Source of the DNA: Arthrobacter sp. FW306-2-2C-D06B
GTDB taxonomy: Bacteria; Actinomycetota; Actinomycetes; Actinomycetales; Micrococcaceae
Assembly (NCBI RefSeq): GCF_021789175.1
Contig: NZ_CP084560.1
Span: 4,340,001 to 4,404,000 of the forward strand
Direction: 5' to 3'
Length of the DNA: 64,000 nt
Part shown: piece after piece, positions 17,316-26,344 of the stretch
Layout: every line of letters begins with the position of its first letter
Position numbering within the stretch: the first letter of the stretch is position 1
The notes under the pieces: generated by a model
The model's input: only the letters and a program-made list of their open reading frames with translations
What the model was told of the DNA's origin: nothing
Database searches by the model: none
Translations under genes and position numbers: made by a program

Positions 17316-17741
17316 ATGGGTTCATTCATTGTGCGCGTCCTGATCAACGGGCTGGCCCTCTGGGTTGCCAGCTGGATTCTGCCTGGGATGGATATCTCCA
17401 CTTCGGCAACCACCAACGCAGTAGGCAACGCGGGCGTGACTCAAGGCGGCGACACGTTGGGCGTGATTCTTGCCTATCTCTTCATAGGACTCATTTTTGG
17501 CATCGTCAATGCCTTTGTCCGGCCTTTGGTCAAGCTACTCTCCCTTCCGATCACGATCCTCACTCTCGGCCTGTTCACGATTGTCATCAACGCGGCCATG
17601 TTGTCCCTGACAGCATGGCTCAGCAGCTACACGCCGGTACACCTCACCATCGACCGTTTCTTCTGGACCGCAGTTCTCGCCGCGATCATCATCAGCCTGA
17701 TCTCCATGGTGGCCAGCTGGATTCCAGGTGGTAGGCGGTAA
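17316..17741 (+). CDS. Phage-holin-IV-like (YvlD-type) membrane protein
   Basis: This 141-residue protein has four predicted membrane segments. The GLIFGIVNAFVRPLVKLLSLPITILTLGLFTIVINA core is characteristic of the holin superfamily IV / YvlD membrane proteins found on many bacterial chromosomes. Despite the family name there is no phage context. The function is unknown, and envelope-stress links are reported for homologues. It diverges from the HisC/Pat gene. Confidence 0.87.
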   Translation: MGSFIVRVLINGLALWVASWILPGMDISTSATTNAVGNAGVTQGGDTLGVILAYLFIGLIFGIVNAFVRPLVKLLSLPITILTLGLFTIVINAAMLSLTAWLSSYTPVHLTIDRFFWTAVLAAIIISLISMVASWIPGGRR

Positions 17742-17795
17742 GGAGCGTTGGCAGGCGGTAGCAGGCATCCCACCAGCATGTTCGAACGCTTATTG

Positions 17796-19166
17796 TCACC
17801 TCCCTCCCGGCGGCGCCGGGGGTGCTTCGCGGTTCAGCTTGAAGCGACTCACCTTGACCGCTCCTCCAGCGCCCAGGATCCCGCCCAGGGTGGCTGTGGA
17901 AGCGGCTAGTGAAGGATCGGAACTGAGCTGCACCAGCCTCGCCCCTTCCTCATAGCGTGAGAGCTTATGCGCCGGCCCGATTCCCGGGTCTTCGCCGGGT
18001 TCCAGGATCACCGGGTTAGTCATGGTCACCGTGACCCTGTCCTTGGTGTCCGGATTCGCTTTGCCTTCCGCACCGGGAACCCAATCCTGTTCGTGTTCCA
18101 AGTGCAGGCTCCCGATGCCGGCCTGCGGGGTGATCCCGCCGACGGGTGATCCAGCTGTCACAACAAACTTGAGGTCATACTCCGCGAGGAACGCCTTGTC
18201 CTTGCTCAAGTTCATGGCATGGATTCCGCCTTGGCTGTGGCCGACTGCCACCACCGCCTCGCCGGCCGCGGCACCTGCCTCAAGCAACGCCTGACGGATG
18301 GCCTTGCTGGTTTCCATCGAGTTGTAACCCAGCGCTTCGGCAATCCCGGCTTCATCCAAAGGATTGCTGCCTCCTGGCGGATTGCCCGGCTGGGTGCCCG
18401 GAATCAAGACCACCCACGCCCGCGCTCCGTCCCGATCTACCTGCACCACTTCTATTTCGGCATCTGAAGTGGCAACGACGTGATCCAGTTCCCTGAGCAT
18501 TCCTGCTGCCGACAGGTCAACGCTCTTGGTGGCGATCTCTCCCCGGCTGACCGAAACAGGACGGGGCCTGAGGAAAGCCAATCCGGGGACCGCCACGATC
18601 GCTCGCAGGACGGCACCGACATCAGTAGGCCCGACCGTCGCCCCTGAAAGGTTCGCCGCTGCCGGGGGTAGCCCCATCATCAGCGCCAACATCCGGGTCA
18701 GATCCCGGACGGCTCCTTCCGTGGCGCCCCTCTGGCCAAGGTCCAGGGGATTCGGACCAGTCGCAAGGACTGGCATTCCCATGCCCATCCGAAGCCTGAT
18801 CGCCGCGTGTGATTCGGCAAACTCGTATTCACGATGGCTTGCCCTCACATCGTTGCCGATCCGCTGAAGCTGTTCGCGGACCCGTCCAATGTCCCGGCCG
18901 CTCTCACCGACGGCAATGATGGCGTTGCTTCCACCCGTGTAGGACGAGGCCTGATGCGGGAAGAGAGCCACCCGCACAGCTTCAGCCTCGACTTCAATTG
19001 CCTGCAGCTGAAGCACCAGACCGTCCATCGCGGCAGCGCCAGCAAGCAGCTCTTCGAATTGAAAGCGGATTCCGCCGACTCCGCCGCGTATCCGCAATGT
19101 GCCATCCGGCTCGGGTGTTCGAGGGTGGGGAGTTCCGCCCGCCCCGACAGGAGCGACCTCGGCCAT
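17796..19166 (-). CDS. Lipase-fold alpha/beta hydrolase with WXG100-like helical N-terminal region
   Basis: This 456-residue protein has two parts. Residues about 40-130 are helical and resemble a WXG100/LXG-like hairpin. From about 240 onward it is an alpha/beta hydrolase with nucleophile Ser311 in VAVGHSQGGIHAMNL, a likely acid in LEHEQDWVPG and a likely His in GPAHKLSRYEEG. All three triad residues are therefore present. No signal peptide is seen. Its ATG overlaps the stop of the small WXG100-like gene (TGATG). The pair could be a type VII-style secreted enzyme with its partner, or an envelope lipase. Neither is proven by the sequence. Confidence 0.68.
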   Translation of the reverse strand: MAEVAPVGAGGTPHPRTPEPDGTLRIRGGVGGIRFQFEELLAGAAAMDGLVLQLQAIEVEAEAVRVALFPHQASSYTGGSNAIIAVGESGRDIGRVREQLQRIGNDVRASHREYEFAESHAAIRLRMGMGMPVLATGPNPLDLGQRGATEGAVRDLTRMLALMMGLPPAAANLSGATVGPTDVGAVLRAIVAVPGLAFLRPRPVSVSRGEIATKSVDLSAAGMLRELDHVVATSDAEIEVVQVDRDGARAWVVLIPGTQPGNPPGGSNPLDEAGIAEALGYNSMETSKAIRQALLEAGAAAGEAVVAVGHSQGGIHAMNLSKDKAFLAEYDLKFVVTAGSPVGGITPQAGIGSLHLEHEQDWVPGAEGKANPDTKDRVTVTMTNPVILEPGEDPGIGPAHKLSRYEEGARLVQLSSDPSLAASTATLGGILGAGGAVKVSRFKLNREAPPAPPGGR

Positions 19167-19474
19167 CAGAAGCCAGGGTGGAGTTTCGTCGCCACATTCT
19201 GGGCATGGCGGAGGGTCACTGCAGCGGCCTCACGCAAGGCATCACGCCCCCTTCGAAGGGAGGCGGCCTGCAAGGCCAGCGTGGTCCGGTAGGCGCGGCC
19301 GGCCGGCGACTCCCATTGCTCCAGTTGCAACTGCGCCAGCCTGGCAAGGACGGCGTCGGCTTGGTCAGCGCAGACGCTCATCCGCCATCCGAGCTTCTGG
19401 ATCTCCGCGCCTTGCGAAATACATTGCAGCGAATCCAGGTCCGCGCCTCCGGCCGCCATAAGAATGCCGCTCAT
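19166..19474 (-). CDS. Small WXG100-like helical protein
   Basis: The 102-residue protein starts MSGILMAAGG, with GGAGGAC upstream. It is almost wholly helical and has a central W-E-S-P-A-G turn (QLQLEQWESPAGRAYRTTL) that resembles the WxG turn of ESAT-6/WXG100 proteins. Length also fits. It is coupled by overlapping stop and start codons to the lipase-fold gene, suggesting that the two products act together. No EssC or Ecc genes are in the window. Family assignment is by pattern only. Confidence 0.6.
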   Translation of the reverse strand: MSGILMAAGGADLDSLQCISQGAEIQKLGWRMSVCADQADAVLARLAQLQLEQWESPAGRAYRTTLALQAASLRRGRDALREAAAVTLRHAQNVATKLHPGF

Positions 19475-19666
19475 GACGTTGTCCTCCTCCGTGTCCATTG
19501 ATGTTGTGGCAGCGACGCTACGTCGTGCTCCGGTGATGCGGAACCGCCGTGATCGGCTATGTGGATAACCTGCCGGAAATGCGGCCGGGAAGAGGATGCC
19601 GCGATGTTATGCACATAGTGAAGTCCGGCTTAATGGCGCGAGCCGAGTTCATGAAAGAATTGCCTC

Positions 19667-21109
19667 ATGCCTGAAACCGTCGCCGCCGCTGTTCCCCGTA
19701 CGCCCTCTGGACGCCTGGCTCTCGCCGCGTCGCCGGAGCCGATCGCCCTGGGCCCGCTGGACGGCCGGTACCAGTCCGCCGTCGCTCCCCTGGTCGACTA
19801 CCTGTCAGAAGCCGCCCTCAACCGCGACCGCGTGGCCGTCGAAGTCGAGTGGCTCATCCACCTGACCAGCAACAACGTGCTTCCTGGCGCCGGCCCACTG
19901 ACCAGCGAACAGCAGGAGAAGCTGCGCGCCATCGTCACCGAGTTCGACGCCGCTTCGGTCACCGAACTCGCTGAAATCGAAGCCGTCACGGTCCACGACG
20001 TCAAGGCCGTTGAGTACTACATCGGCCGCCGCCTCCCCGCGATCGGTATCGAGAACCTGACCGCCATGGTGCACTTCGGCTGCACATCGGAAGACATCAA
20101 CAACCTTTCCTACGCCTTGGGCGTCAAGGGTGCCGTGGAAGATGTCTGGCTCCCTGCAGCGCGTGCCTTGGTGAAGCAGATCGAAGCGATGGCCGAGGAG
20201 AACCGCGCCGTCCCGATGCTTTCCCGCACGCACGGCCAGCCGGCCACTCCCACCACTCTTGGCAAGGAACTGGCAGTCATCACGCACCGCCTGAGCCGCC
20301 AGCTGGACCGCGTTTCCAAGACCCAGTACCTGGGCAAGATCAACGGCGCTACCGGCACGTATGCCGCACATGTCGCATCCGTTCCCGGTGCCGACTGGGA
20401 GGCCGTAGCCCAGTCCTTCGTTGAAGGCCTGGGACTGACGTGGAACCCGTTGACCACCCAGATCGAGAGCCACGACTGGCAGGCCGAGCTCTATGCCGAC
20501 GTCGCCCGCTTCAACCGCATTCTGCACAACGTCTGCACGGACATCTGGAGTTACATCTCGATTGGCTACTTCCGCCAGATCCCGGTTGCCGGCGCCACCG
20601 GCTCCTCCACCATGCCGCACAAGGTCAACCCGATCCGCTTCGAAAACGCCGAGGCCAACCTGGAGATTTCCAACGGGCTGTTGGACACCCTGGGCGCCAC
20701 GCTCGTTACCTCCCGCTGGCAGCGAGACCTCACCGACTCTTCCTCGCAACGCAACATCGGCGTCGCATTCGGGCACTCGCTCCTTGCAATCTCGAATGTT
20801 GCCAAGGGCCTGAAGGCCCTTGACGTTGCCGAGGAGGTACTGGCCGCCGACCTCGACACCAACTGGGAAGTCCTGGGCGAGGCGATCCAGATGGTCATGC
20901 GCGCCGAGGCCATCGCTGGCGTCGAAGGCATGGAGAACCCCTACGAGCGACTCAAGGATCTCACCCGCGGTCAGCGCGTCGATGCCGTCCGCATGCAGGA
21001 GTTCGTCTCGAGCCTGGGATTGTCTTCCGAAGCCGAGGCACGCCTCCTGGCACTTACTCCGGGCAAGTACACCGGTATCGCGGACCAGTTGGTGGACCAC
21101 CTGAAGTAG
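19667..21109 (+). CDS. purB: Adenylosuccinate lyase
   Basis: This 480-residue fumarase/aspartase-superfamily enzyme cleaves SAICAR and adenylosuccinate, releasing fumarate, in purine synthesis. It has the N-terminal GPLDGRYQS, HFGCTSEDINNLSY, SRTHGQPATPTTLGKE with the catalytic His, and the superfamily signature GSSTMPHKVNPIRFENAEAN with the catalytic Ser loop. It belongs to the longer E. coli-like subtype. It is a single gene here, followed by a histidine phosphatase after 54 bases. Confidence 0.96.
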   Translation: MPETVAAAVPRTPSGRLALAASPEPIALGPLDGRYQSAVAPLVDYLSEAALNRDRVAVEVEWLIHLTSNNVLPGAGPLTSEQQEKLRAIVTEFDAASVTELAEIEAVTVHDVKAVEYYIGRRLPAIGIENLTAMVHFGCTSEDINNLSYALGVKGAVEDVWLPAARALVKQIEAMAEENRAVPMLSRTHGQPATPTTLGKELAVITHRLSRQLDRVSKTQYLGKINGATGTYAAHVASVPGADWEAVAQSFVEGLGLTWNPLTTQIESHDWQAELYADVARFNRILHNVCTDIWSYISIGYFRQIPVAGATGSSTMPHKVNPIRFENAEANLEISNGLLDTLGATLVTSRWQRDLTDSSSQRNIGVAFGHSLLAISNVAKGLKALDVAEEVLAADLDTNWEVLGEAIQMVMRAEAIAGVEGMENPYERLKDLTRGQRVDAVRMQEFVSSLGLSSEAEARLLALTPGKYTGIADQLVDHLK

Positions 21110-21163
21110 AACGCGGCGCTGCGGACCCGGCGTTTCCGAATCGATGTAAGGAACTGTGTCAGC

Positions 21164-21823
21164 ATGAGGCTCTTGCTTATCCGCCACGGGCAGACCCCCG
21201 GAAACGTCCTGGGGCAATTGGACACGGCGTTTCCCGGTCCGGGACTGACTGAACTCGGCGAACGTCAGGCCGCTGCGCTCCCGGAGTCCCTCGCCAACGA
21301 GGACATCACGGCGATCTATGCGTCCACGCTGGTTCGCACCCAACTGACGGCCGCCCCGCTTGCAAAAGCCCTAGGGCTCGAGGCCACCGTGTTGCACGGC
21401 CTGCAGGAGATTGAGGCCGGGGCCTTGGAGAAGCTCACCGACCACGAATCGCACCACCGGTACATGAGCACCGTTTTCGCCTGGACCGACGGTGAACTCG
21501 ACCTCCGCATGCCGGGAGCGGGTGATGGCCACGAGTTCTTCGCCCGCTACGACGCTGCCATTGCCAAGGTGGCAGCGTCAGGCGACGAAACCGCCGTCGT
21601 GGTCAGCCACGGCGCAGCCATCCGCTGCTGGGCAGGTCGCCGTGCCGCGAATGTTGGCCGGGAGTTCGCCGCCACCCACCAGCTGCAGAACACCGGAATC
21701 GTGGTGCTCGAGGGCGACGCGGAGATCGGCTGGCGCCTGCTCCACTGGGACCAGACCCCGGTAGGCGGACTTGGCTTGGCCGACCGGACGGTCGAAGATC
21801 CCACCGGCGACGCCGTCGAATGA
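21164..21823 (+). CDS. Histidine phosphatase family protein (phosphoglycerate-mutase-like)
   Basis: The 219-residue protein starts MRLLLIRHGQTPGN, the RHG motif with the phosphorylated His, and has the second arginine (ASTLVRTQLTA), GALEKLTD with the general acid and the second His in VVSHGAAIRCW. It is a broad-specificity cytoplasmic phosphatase or cofactor-dependent mutase. TAAGGAAC lies upstream of the start. It follows purB and could be co-transcribed. Confidence 0.93.
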   Translation: MRLLLIRHGQTPGNVLGQLDTAFPGPGLTELGERQAAALPESLANEDITAIYASTLVRTQLTAAPLAKALGLEATVLHGLQEIEAGALEKLTDHESHHRYMSTVFAWTDGELDLRMPGAGDGHEFFARYDAAIAKVAASGDETAVVVSHGAAIRCWAGRRAANVGREFAATHQLQNTGIVVLEGDAEIGWRLLHWDQTPVGGLGLADRTVEDPTGDAVE

Positions 21824-21947
21824 CGGCTGCTTGAGACGAACGCCAATGCACCGGTATTTCTCCGGACGCTTACGCGTAGGAAACACCGCGGTAACCCCCG
21901 CTTCTTAGGCTTGATAGGCATAACCCCCTCCGGCGAAAGAGGTTCCG

Positions 21948-22451
21948 ATGCAGACCAATCCGCGGCTAAACATCAGACAGGTCACCTGGGCTAACCCGGT
22001 GGGTGCAGACCTCCGCGCGGCTCAGCAGGCTGAATTGGACGCACGTTTCGGCAACTCGGACCACGAGCCCGGACCCGCACCATCGGAAGCGGATACTGCT
22101 GTTTTCGTCGTTGCCTACGAAAAGTGCTCCGGCCAGCCCCTGGGTTGCGGAGGGCTAAGGATTCTGGATGCCGAAACGGCGGAAATCAAGCGTCTATACG
22201 TCGTCCCCTACGCGAGGGGCTCAGGAGTGGCCAGCTCCATCCTTGCGGCGCTGGAAGCGCAGGCACATGCCCACGGGTTCAGCATGATCACAGCGGAAGC
22301 CGGTTCGGCCCAATCGGACGGCCGCAGCTTCTACGAGAGCGCGGGCTTCGCCGCAGTGCCCAATTTCGGCCCCTACATTGGCGTCAGCCACTCGCAGTGC
22401 TACGCCAAGCCGATCGATTCACACAGCGCCTCGCACACGGCGATGGCGTAA
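21948..22451 (+). CDS. GNAT-family N-acetyltransferase
   Basis: This 167-residue protein has a single GNAT fold. The acetyl-CoA pyrophosphate loop reads VVPYARGSGVASSILAALEAQA (R/Q-x-x-G-x-G/A pattern), preceded by GCGGLRILDAETAEIKRLYV and followed by YESAGFAAVPNFGPYIG. The substrate is unknown. AGAGG lies upstream of the ATG. Confidence 0.9.
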   Translation: MQTNPRLNIRQVTWANPVGADLRAAQQAELDARFGNSDHEPGPAPSEADTAVFVVAYEKCSGQPLGCGGLRILDAETAEIKRLYVVPYARGSGVASSILAALEAQAHAHGFSMITAEAGSAQSDGRSFYESAGFAAVPNFGPYIGVSHSQCYAKPIDSHSASHTAMA

Positions 22452-22480
22452 GGACAGGCTGCCCCACCGGCCACGCCGGA

Positions 22481-23374
22481 TCACTCCAGGCTGCGTCCGC
22501 CCTGCCCTAGATGGGCCCGGTTCAGGGCTTCGATTTCTTCATCGCTCAAGTCGTCGAAGCTCTTGGCCTCGTGCTTGTCGCTGCGGGAAAACCGGACGAA
22601 CATCAGGATGATGAGGGGAAGATCCACGATCTCTGCGAGGAACCACATCAGGTCTCCCGCTAGTTGCTGGTCGCGCAGTGGCGAGGGGAACCAGGCTGGC
22701 TGATTGCCCAATACCGACGTGGCGCCGTCGAGAATTCCCGGGCTCAGTCGCATCAGGACCCCAGGCACCGCGTCAGCAAGAAGCTCGATAAATACAAAAA
22801 TGAACTCGACCACAATGAGCGACGAGGTGCGCCCAGCGCCGTCTTCCATGATCGGTACGGTCATGAGGAGTCCCATGACCGGTACCAGCAAAGTCAGGAT
22901 GACGTCGGAGGCCGGACTGGTCCGGAGCACGTAGAAGAACGGGGTCAGGAACAGCGTGAACATGGCGAGCCCCAGCAGTGCAGCCACGAGCGTGTTGCTC
23001 AGCATCCTCACGAGCCGGTGCCCGAGGACTGCTTCCACCCTTGCAGCTCCCACGGGCCCAAGGGTCTGCCGTGCAAGGGTTAGTGGCTTGCCCAAGCCAA
23101 TCAACAGCGGGACCACAAACAGATAGGACGTCACCTTGAGGGTGAACGCCCACCGCAGATCGTGGCTGTAGGTTCCCGGGAATCCAAAGCTCAGGGCGGC
23201 GAAACTGCCCAGGCCAAGGACGAAGAAGGCGAACGAATTCCACAAAGGCCAGCGGATATCCCGGCGCTTGGCGGCAATCAGGCCCTTTGCATAGAGGGCG
23301 ACTGCGGCAACAAGAATGACAAGGGCGGGCCAGTTCATCGACCACGCGCCCAGCACTGCGTCCAACGGCGGCAT
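22481..23374 (-). CDS. CtaG-family membrane protein (cytochrome c oxidase assembly)
   Basis: This 297-residue integral membrane protein has about seven membrane segments. The order and content match the bacterial CtaG/CtaG_BACSU family: W-x-x-WNSFAFFVLGLGS, SHDLRWAFTLKVTSYLFVVPLLIGLGKPL and a C-terminal DLPLIILMFVRFSRSD followed by a short acidic tail. The family supports assembly of the caa3-type oxidase copper centre in Bacillus. The direct role in actinobacteria is less clear. It converges with the GNAT gene. Confidence 0.82.
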   Translation of the reverse strand: MPPLDAVLGAWSMNWPALVILVAAVALYAKGLIAAKRRDIRWPLWNSFAFFVLGLGSFAALSFGFPGTYSHDLRWAFTLKVTSYLFVVPLLIGLGKPLTLARQTLGPVGAARVEAVLGHRLVRMLSNTLVAALLGLAMFTLFLTPFFYVLRTSPASDVILTLLVPVMGLLMTVPIMEDGAGRTSSLIVVEFIFVFIELLADAVPGVLMRLSPGILDGATSVLGNQPAWFPSPLRDQQLAGDLMWFLAEIVDLPLIILMFVRFSRSDKHEAKSFDDLSDEEIEALNRAHLGQGGRSLE

Positions 23375-23590
23375 GGTCAGTGGTCCATGTCGGAAGGCCG
23401 GGCGCCGAGCCCAGCGCTACGGTGGGTTTTTTCGATCTTCATGGTGTTCCTCCAGCGCGTTCCCGGCGTGCCGCATATGGTGCGCGAATCGGCGTGTCGT
23501 GTTGTGCCCTGAACCGGGTGCACCGTATCCATGTTACGGAGTCGCGCCGAGCATGGCACGCCGCAGGAGACGCGGGCGGGCGGCCTCGGC

Positions 23591-23596
23591 TAATCT
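23591..23596 (+). promoter_or_regulatory. Leaderless -10 element of the thioesterase gene
   Basis: TAATCT ends six bases before the ATG at 23603, and there is no ribosome site. Confidence 0.6.
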
Positions 23597-23602
23597 CGCA
23601 TT

Positions 23603-24037
23603 ATGGAAAAGGCTGACATCACGTTCCGGACCCGCAAATGGATACGTCCGGAGGACCTCAATGCCAACGGCACGCTGTTCGGTGGAAGCCTGCTGAAATG
23701 GATCGACGAGGAAGCGGCAATCTACGCCATCCTCCAACTTGGCAATGGCCGCGCCGTCACCAAGTACATCTCCGAAATCAACTTCGTCAGCTCAGCCGTC
23801 CAGGGCGATCTAGTGGAGATGGGCCTGACCGCAGTCCGCTTCGGCCGGACGTCACTGACCATGCGCGCGGAGGTGCGCAACATGATCACCCGCGACAGCA
23901 TTCTGACCATCGAGGAAATCGTGTTCGTCAACCTCGGGCACGACGGCCGGCCGGAACCGCACGGCTACACGGAAATCACCTATGACCGTGACCGCATCCC
24001 CACGCACCACTTGACCCAAGCGCTCCACGAGGACTGA
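23603..24037 (+). CDS. Acyl-CoA thioesterase, hotdog fold (YciA/BACH type)
   Basis: This 144-residue single hotdog-domain protein matches the YciA/acyl-CoA hydrolase family: LNANGTLFGGSLLKWIDEEAAIYA carries the catalytic Asp and FGG loop, and VSSAVQGDLVEMGLTAVRFGRTSLTMRAEV is the second conserved strand pair. It hydrolyses acyl-CoA to free acid and CoA. The start is supported by a leaderless promoter. Confidence 0.92.
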   Translation: MEKADITFRTRKWIRPEDLNANGTLFGGSLLKWIDEEAAIYAILQLGNGRAVTKYISEINFVSSAVQGDLVEMGLTAVRFGRTSLTMRAEVRNMITRDSILTIEEIVFVNLGHDGRPEPHGYTEITYDRDRIPTHHLTQALHED

Positions 24038-24100
24038 GCGCCCGACGTCGGGCCCCTCCTAAAGCGGCAGGCCCCCTAAAGCTTTCCCCCGGAGACGGGT

Positions 24101-24131
24101 GCTGGCGGCCGCGAAGTTCGCGGCCGCCAGC
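24101..24131. terminator. Bidirectional terminator between thioesterase and SDR genes
   Basis: A perfect 15-bp GC-rich stem (24101-24115 with 24117-24131) lies around a single central base, between two converging genes. Its position and strength fit a shared terminator; U-tracts are weak on both sides. The stem could also extrude as a cruciform. Confidence 0.75.
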
Positions 24132-24140
24132 TTGCTGCGA

Positions 24141-24890
24141 TCAGCGCCTGTCGAAGGTCAGACCTCCGGGGACCTGGAACGTCGGCATGAGTTCCAGCAT
24201 GCCCACATTGACGTGGCGCGGGGTTTCGATGGCGTAGTCGAGGGCGTTGACGATGTCGTCAGTGGTCAGCGACTCGTAGCCTTCGTAGTAGGTCTTCCAC
24301 GCTTCTTCCATGGCTTCAGGCGTGCCGCCCATGTTCCGGCCGAAGATCTCGGTTTCCACCCTGCCGGGGCAGATCTCGGTCACGCGGATACGCTTGCCGA
24401 CCGTGTCGTTCCTCAGCTGGCGGGAGATCTGGTGCACGGCTGCCTTCGTGGCGTGGTAGACCGTGTGGCCGTAGAAGTTGTACACGCCTGCGATCGAGCT
24501 GATGTTGATGATGTGGCCGAGATCGCGCTCCACCATGCCCGGCAGGACCAGCCGCGTGAGCTGAAGCAGGCCGCGAAGGTTGACGTCGATGAGCTCATCG
24601 ATGTCCTGCTCGGACGAGTCCAGGAGGTTGCCTGGCCTGGAAACTCCGGCGCAGTTGACCAGGACGTCGACCTTCAGTTCGCTCACGACGGCGGTCAGCG
24701 CCGCTGTGTCGGTCAGGTCAACTACGTGCGGGATAGCACCCGTACGATCGGCCAGTTCGCTGAGGCGTTCCTCGTTGCGCGCCACGGCGTGAACGGTCAG
24801 GCCTCTTTTGGCCAGGCGCTCCGTGATCGCGGCGCCCATACCGGTTGACGCTCCGGTGACGAGGGCGGTGTTGTAGTCGGAAAAAGACAT
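24141..24890 (-). CDS. Short-chain dehydrogenase/reductase (YdfG-like)
   Basis: This 249-residue classical SDR has the cofactor motif LVTGASTGMGAAI, NCAGVS, the Ser of NISSIAGVYNFYG and the YHATK catalytic pair. The overall pattern (ICPGRVETEIF) resembles YdfG/serine-3-dehydrogenase-type NADP enzymes that oxidise 3-hydroxy acids. It follows the MHS transporter on the same strand after about 55 bases and with it seems to extend the pxpABC cluster. Substrate is unknown; GGAGAA precedes the ATG. Confidence 0.88.
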   Translation of the reverse strand: MSFSDYNTALVTGASTGMGAAITERLAKRGLTVHAVARNEERLSELADRTGAIPHVVDLTDTAALTAVVSELKVDVLVNCAGVSRPGNLLDSSEQDIDELIDVNLRGLLQLTRLVLPGMVERDLGHIINISSIAGVYNFYGHTVYHATKAAVHQISRQLRNDTVGKRIRVTEICPGRVETEIFGRNMGGTPEAMEEAWKTYYEGYESLTTDDIVNALDYAIETPRHVNVGMLELMPTFQVPGGLTFDRR

Positions 24891-24946
24891 CGGTTCTCCA
24901 AAGAGTGGAAATGGAAGGCACGAAGCGTGCCGGAGGTCAGCGGCGC

Positions 24947-26287
24947 CTAAGCGTCGCGCAGGGGTTCGTGGGCCCGGTCCTTGACCGTGCTCACGGCCGC
25001 AAGCGTGCCAAGTGCCGTGATGACTGCGTAGAAGGCGGGCATGTAGATGTTGCCGGTGCTGCTGATGAGCCAGGTCATCAACAACGGGGCCGTTCCGCCG
25101 AAGAGCGCGGAGGAGATGTTGTAGCCGAGGCCGTAAGCGGAGTACCGGACCCGGGTGGGGAAGAGTTCAACGATCAGGATGTGGATGACGGCCGTGTGGC
25201 CGGCGAAGACGATGGCCATGATCGAGGCGCCAAGGATAGCCAGACCCATGTTTCCCGTTGCGATGAGGGCGTAGGACGGGATGCCCAGGATAGTCATGGC
25301 GATGGCAGAGCCGGCGATGACCTTCTTGCGGCCGATGCGGTCGGACAGGGCACCCATGAAAGGAATGGCGATGCAGATGACAACCAGGCTGCAGGCGGTG
25401 ATGAACAGTGCCTCGCCGATGGTGAAGTTGAGCTGCTTGCCCTTGAGGAACGTAGGCATGTAGGAGAACAGGACGTAGTAGCCGGAACCGTTCATGAGCG
25501 GGATGAAGAGGGCCAGAACCATGGCCCGGCGGTGCTCAGCTGACTGGAAGGCTTCCTTGAGCGGGTTCTTGGACAGGCCGCCTTCTTCCTTGAGCTTTGT
25601 GAAGTTGGGGGTGTCCGCGATGGCCTTGCGAATGTACCAACCGATGACGCCCATGGGGATGGCGACCAGGAACGGAATGCGCCATGCGAAAGCGCCGAAG
25701 CCGCCGCCGTCGATCGCCGACTGGGTGAGCCACGGGGACATGGAGAACGCGACAAGGGTACCGGTGAGCAGTGCTGCGAAAGAAGCGATCTGTGCGTAGG
25801 AGGTGATGATGCCGCGCTTGCCTTCAGGGGCGTGTTCAGCGAGGAAGGTCATGGCGCCGGCGGCCTCGCCGCCGACCGAGAAACCCTGCAGGAGCCGCAG
25901 GAGGACCAGCAGTATCGGCGCCGCGATGCCGATAGCCGCGTAGGTGGGCAGGATTCCGATACCTGCCGTGGCAACACTGATCAGCAGAATGACGAAGACC
26001 AGTAGCTTTTGCCTGCCGATCCGGTCGCCCAAGTAGCCACAAACAACTGCGCCAAGGGGCCGGACGAAGAACGAGACTGCGTAGCCGGCGAACACGAACA
26101 GCAGGGCGTTGTCCGGGTTGCCCGGGGCAAGGAACACCAGGGCAAGTGTTCCGGCCATGAAGGCGAAGATGCCGTTGTCATAGAGTTCCACGAAGATGCC
26201 AACGCAGCCTGCGGTGACAACCTTGCGCGTTTGACGGCCTGTGAGCCGTTCATGCTGCACTTGCGCAGCGTTGGTGTTAGCGGTCAT
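24947..26287 (-). CDS. MFS transporter of the metabolite:H+ symporter (MHS) family
   Basis: This 446-residue 12-span permease has the MHS hallmarks: the loop 2-3 motif GYLGDRIGRQK, LQGFSVGGEAAGAMTFLAEHAPEGKRG in span 4-5, and GALSDRIGRKK in loop 8-9. Family members import carboxylates such as shikimate, citrate, alpha-ketoglutarate or proline/betaine with protons. Its position directly downstream of pxpCBA suggests uptake of pyroglutamate or a related organic acid, as inference. AAGGAAAT precedes the ATG. Confidence 0.9.
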   Translation of the reverse strand: MTANTNAAQVQHERLTGRQTRKVVTAGCVGIFVELYDNGIFAFMAGTLALVFLAPGNPDNALLFVFAGYAVSFFVRPLGAVVCGYLGDRIGRQKLLVFVILLISVATAGIGILPTYAAIGIAAPILLVLLRLLQGFSVGGEAAGAMTFLAEHAPEGKRGIITSYAQIASFAALLTGTLVAFSMSPWLTQSAIDGGGFGAFAWRIPFLVAIPMGVIGWYIRKAIADTPNFTKLKEEGGLSKNPLKEAFQSAEHRRAMVLALFIPLMNGSGYYVLFSYMPTFLKGKQLNFTIGEALFITACSLVVICIAIPFMGALSDRIGRKKVIAGSAIAMTILGIPSYALIATGNMGLAILGASIMAIVFAGHTAVIHILIVELFPTRVRYSAYGLGYNISSALFGGTAPLLMTWLISSTGNIYMPAFYAVITALGTLAAVSTVKDRAHEPLRDA

Positions 26288-26344
26288 GACATTTCCTTCT
26301 TGATGTTGAGCGTAGCAACGCCTCTTGGTTTTGACGACGGGTTT

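Noticed and set aside
17316-17741. Prophage lysis module suggested by the holin-like protein
   Set aside because: No endolysin, integrase or structural genes are nearby, and YvlD-type proteins are ordinary chromosomal genes.
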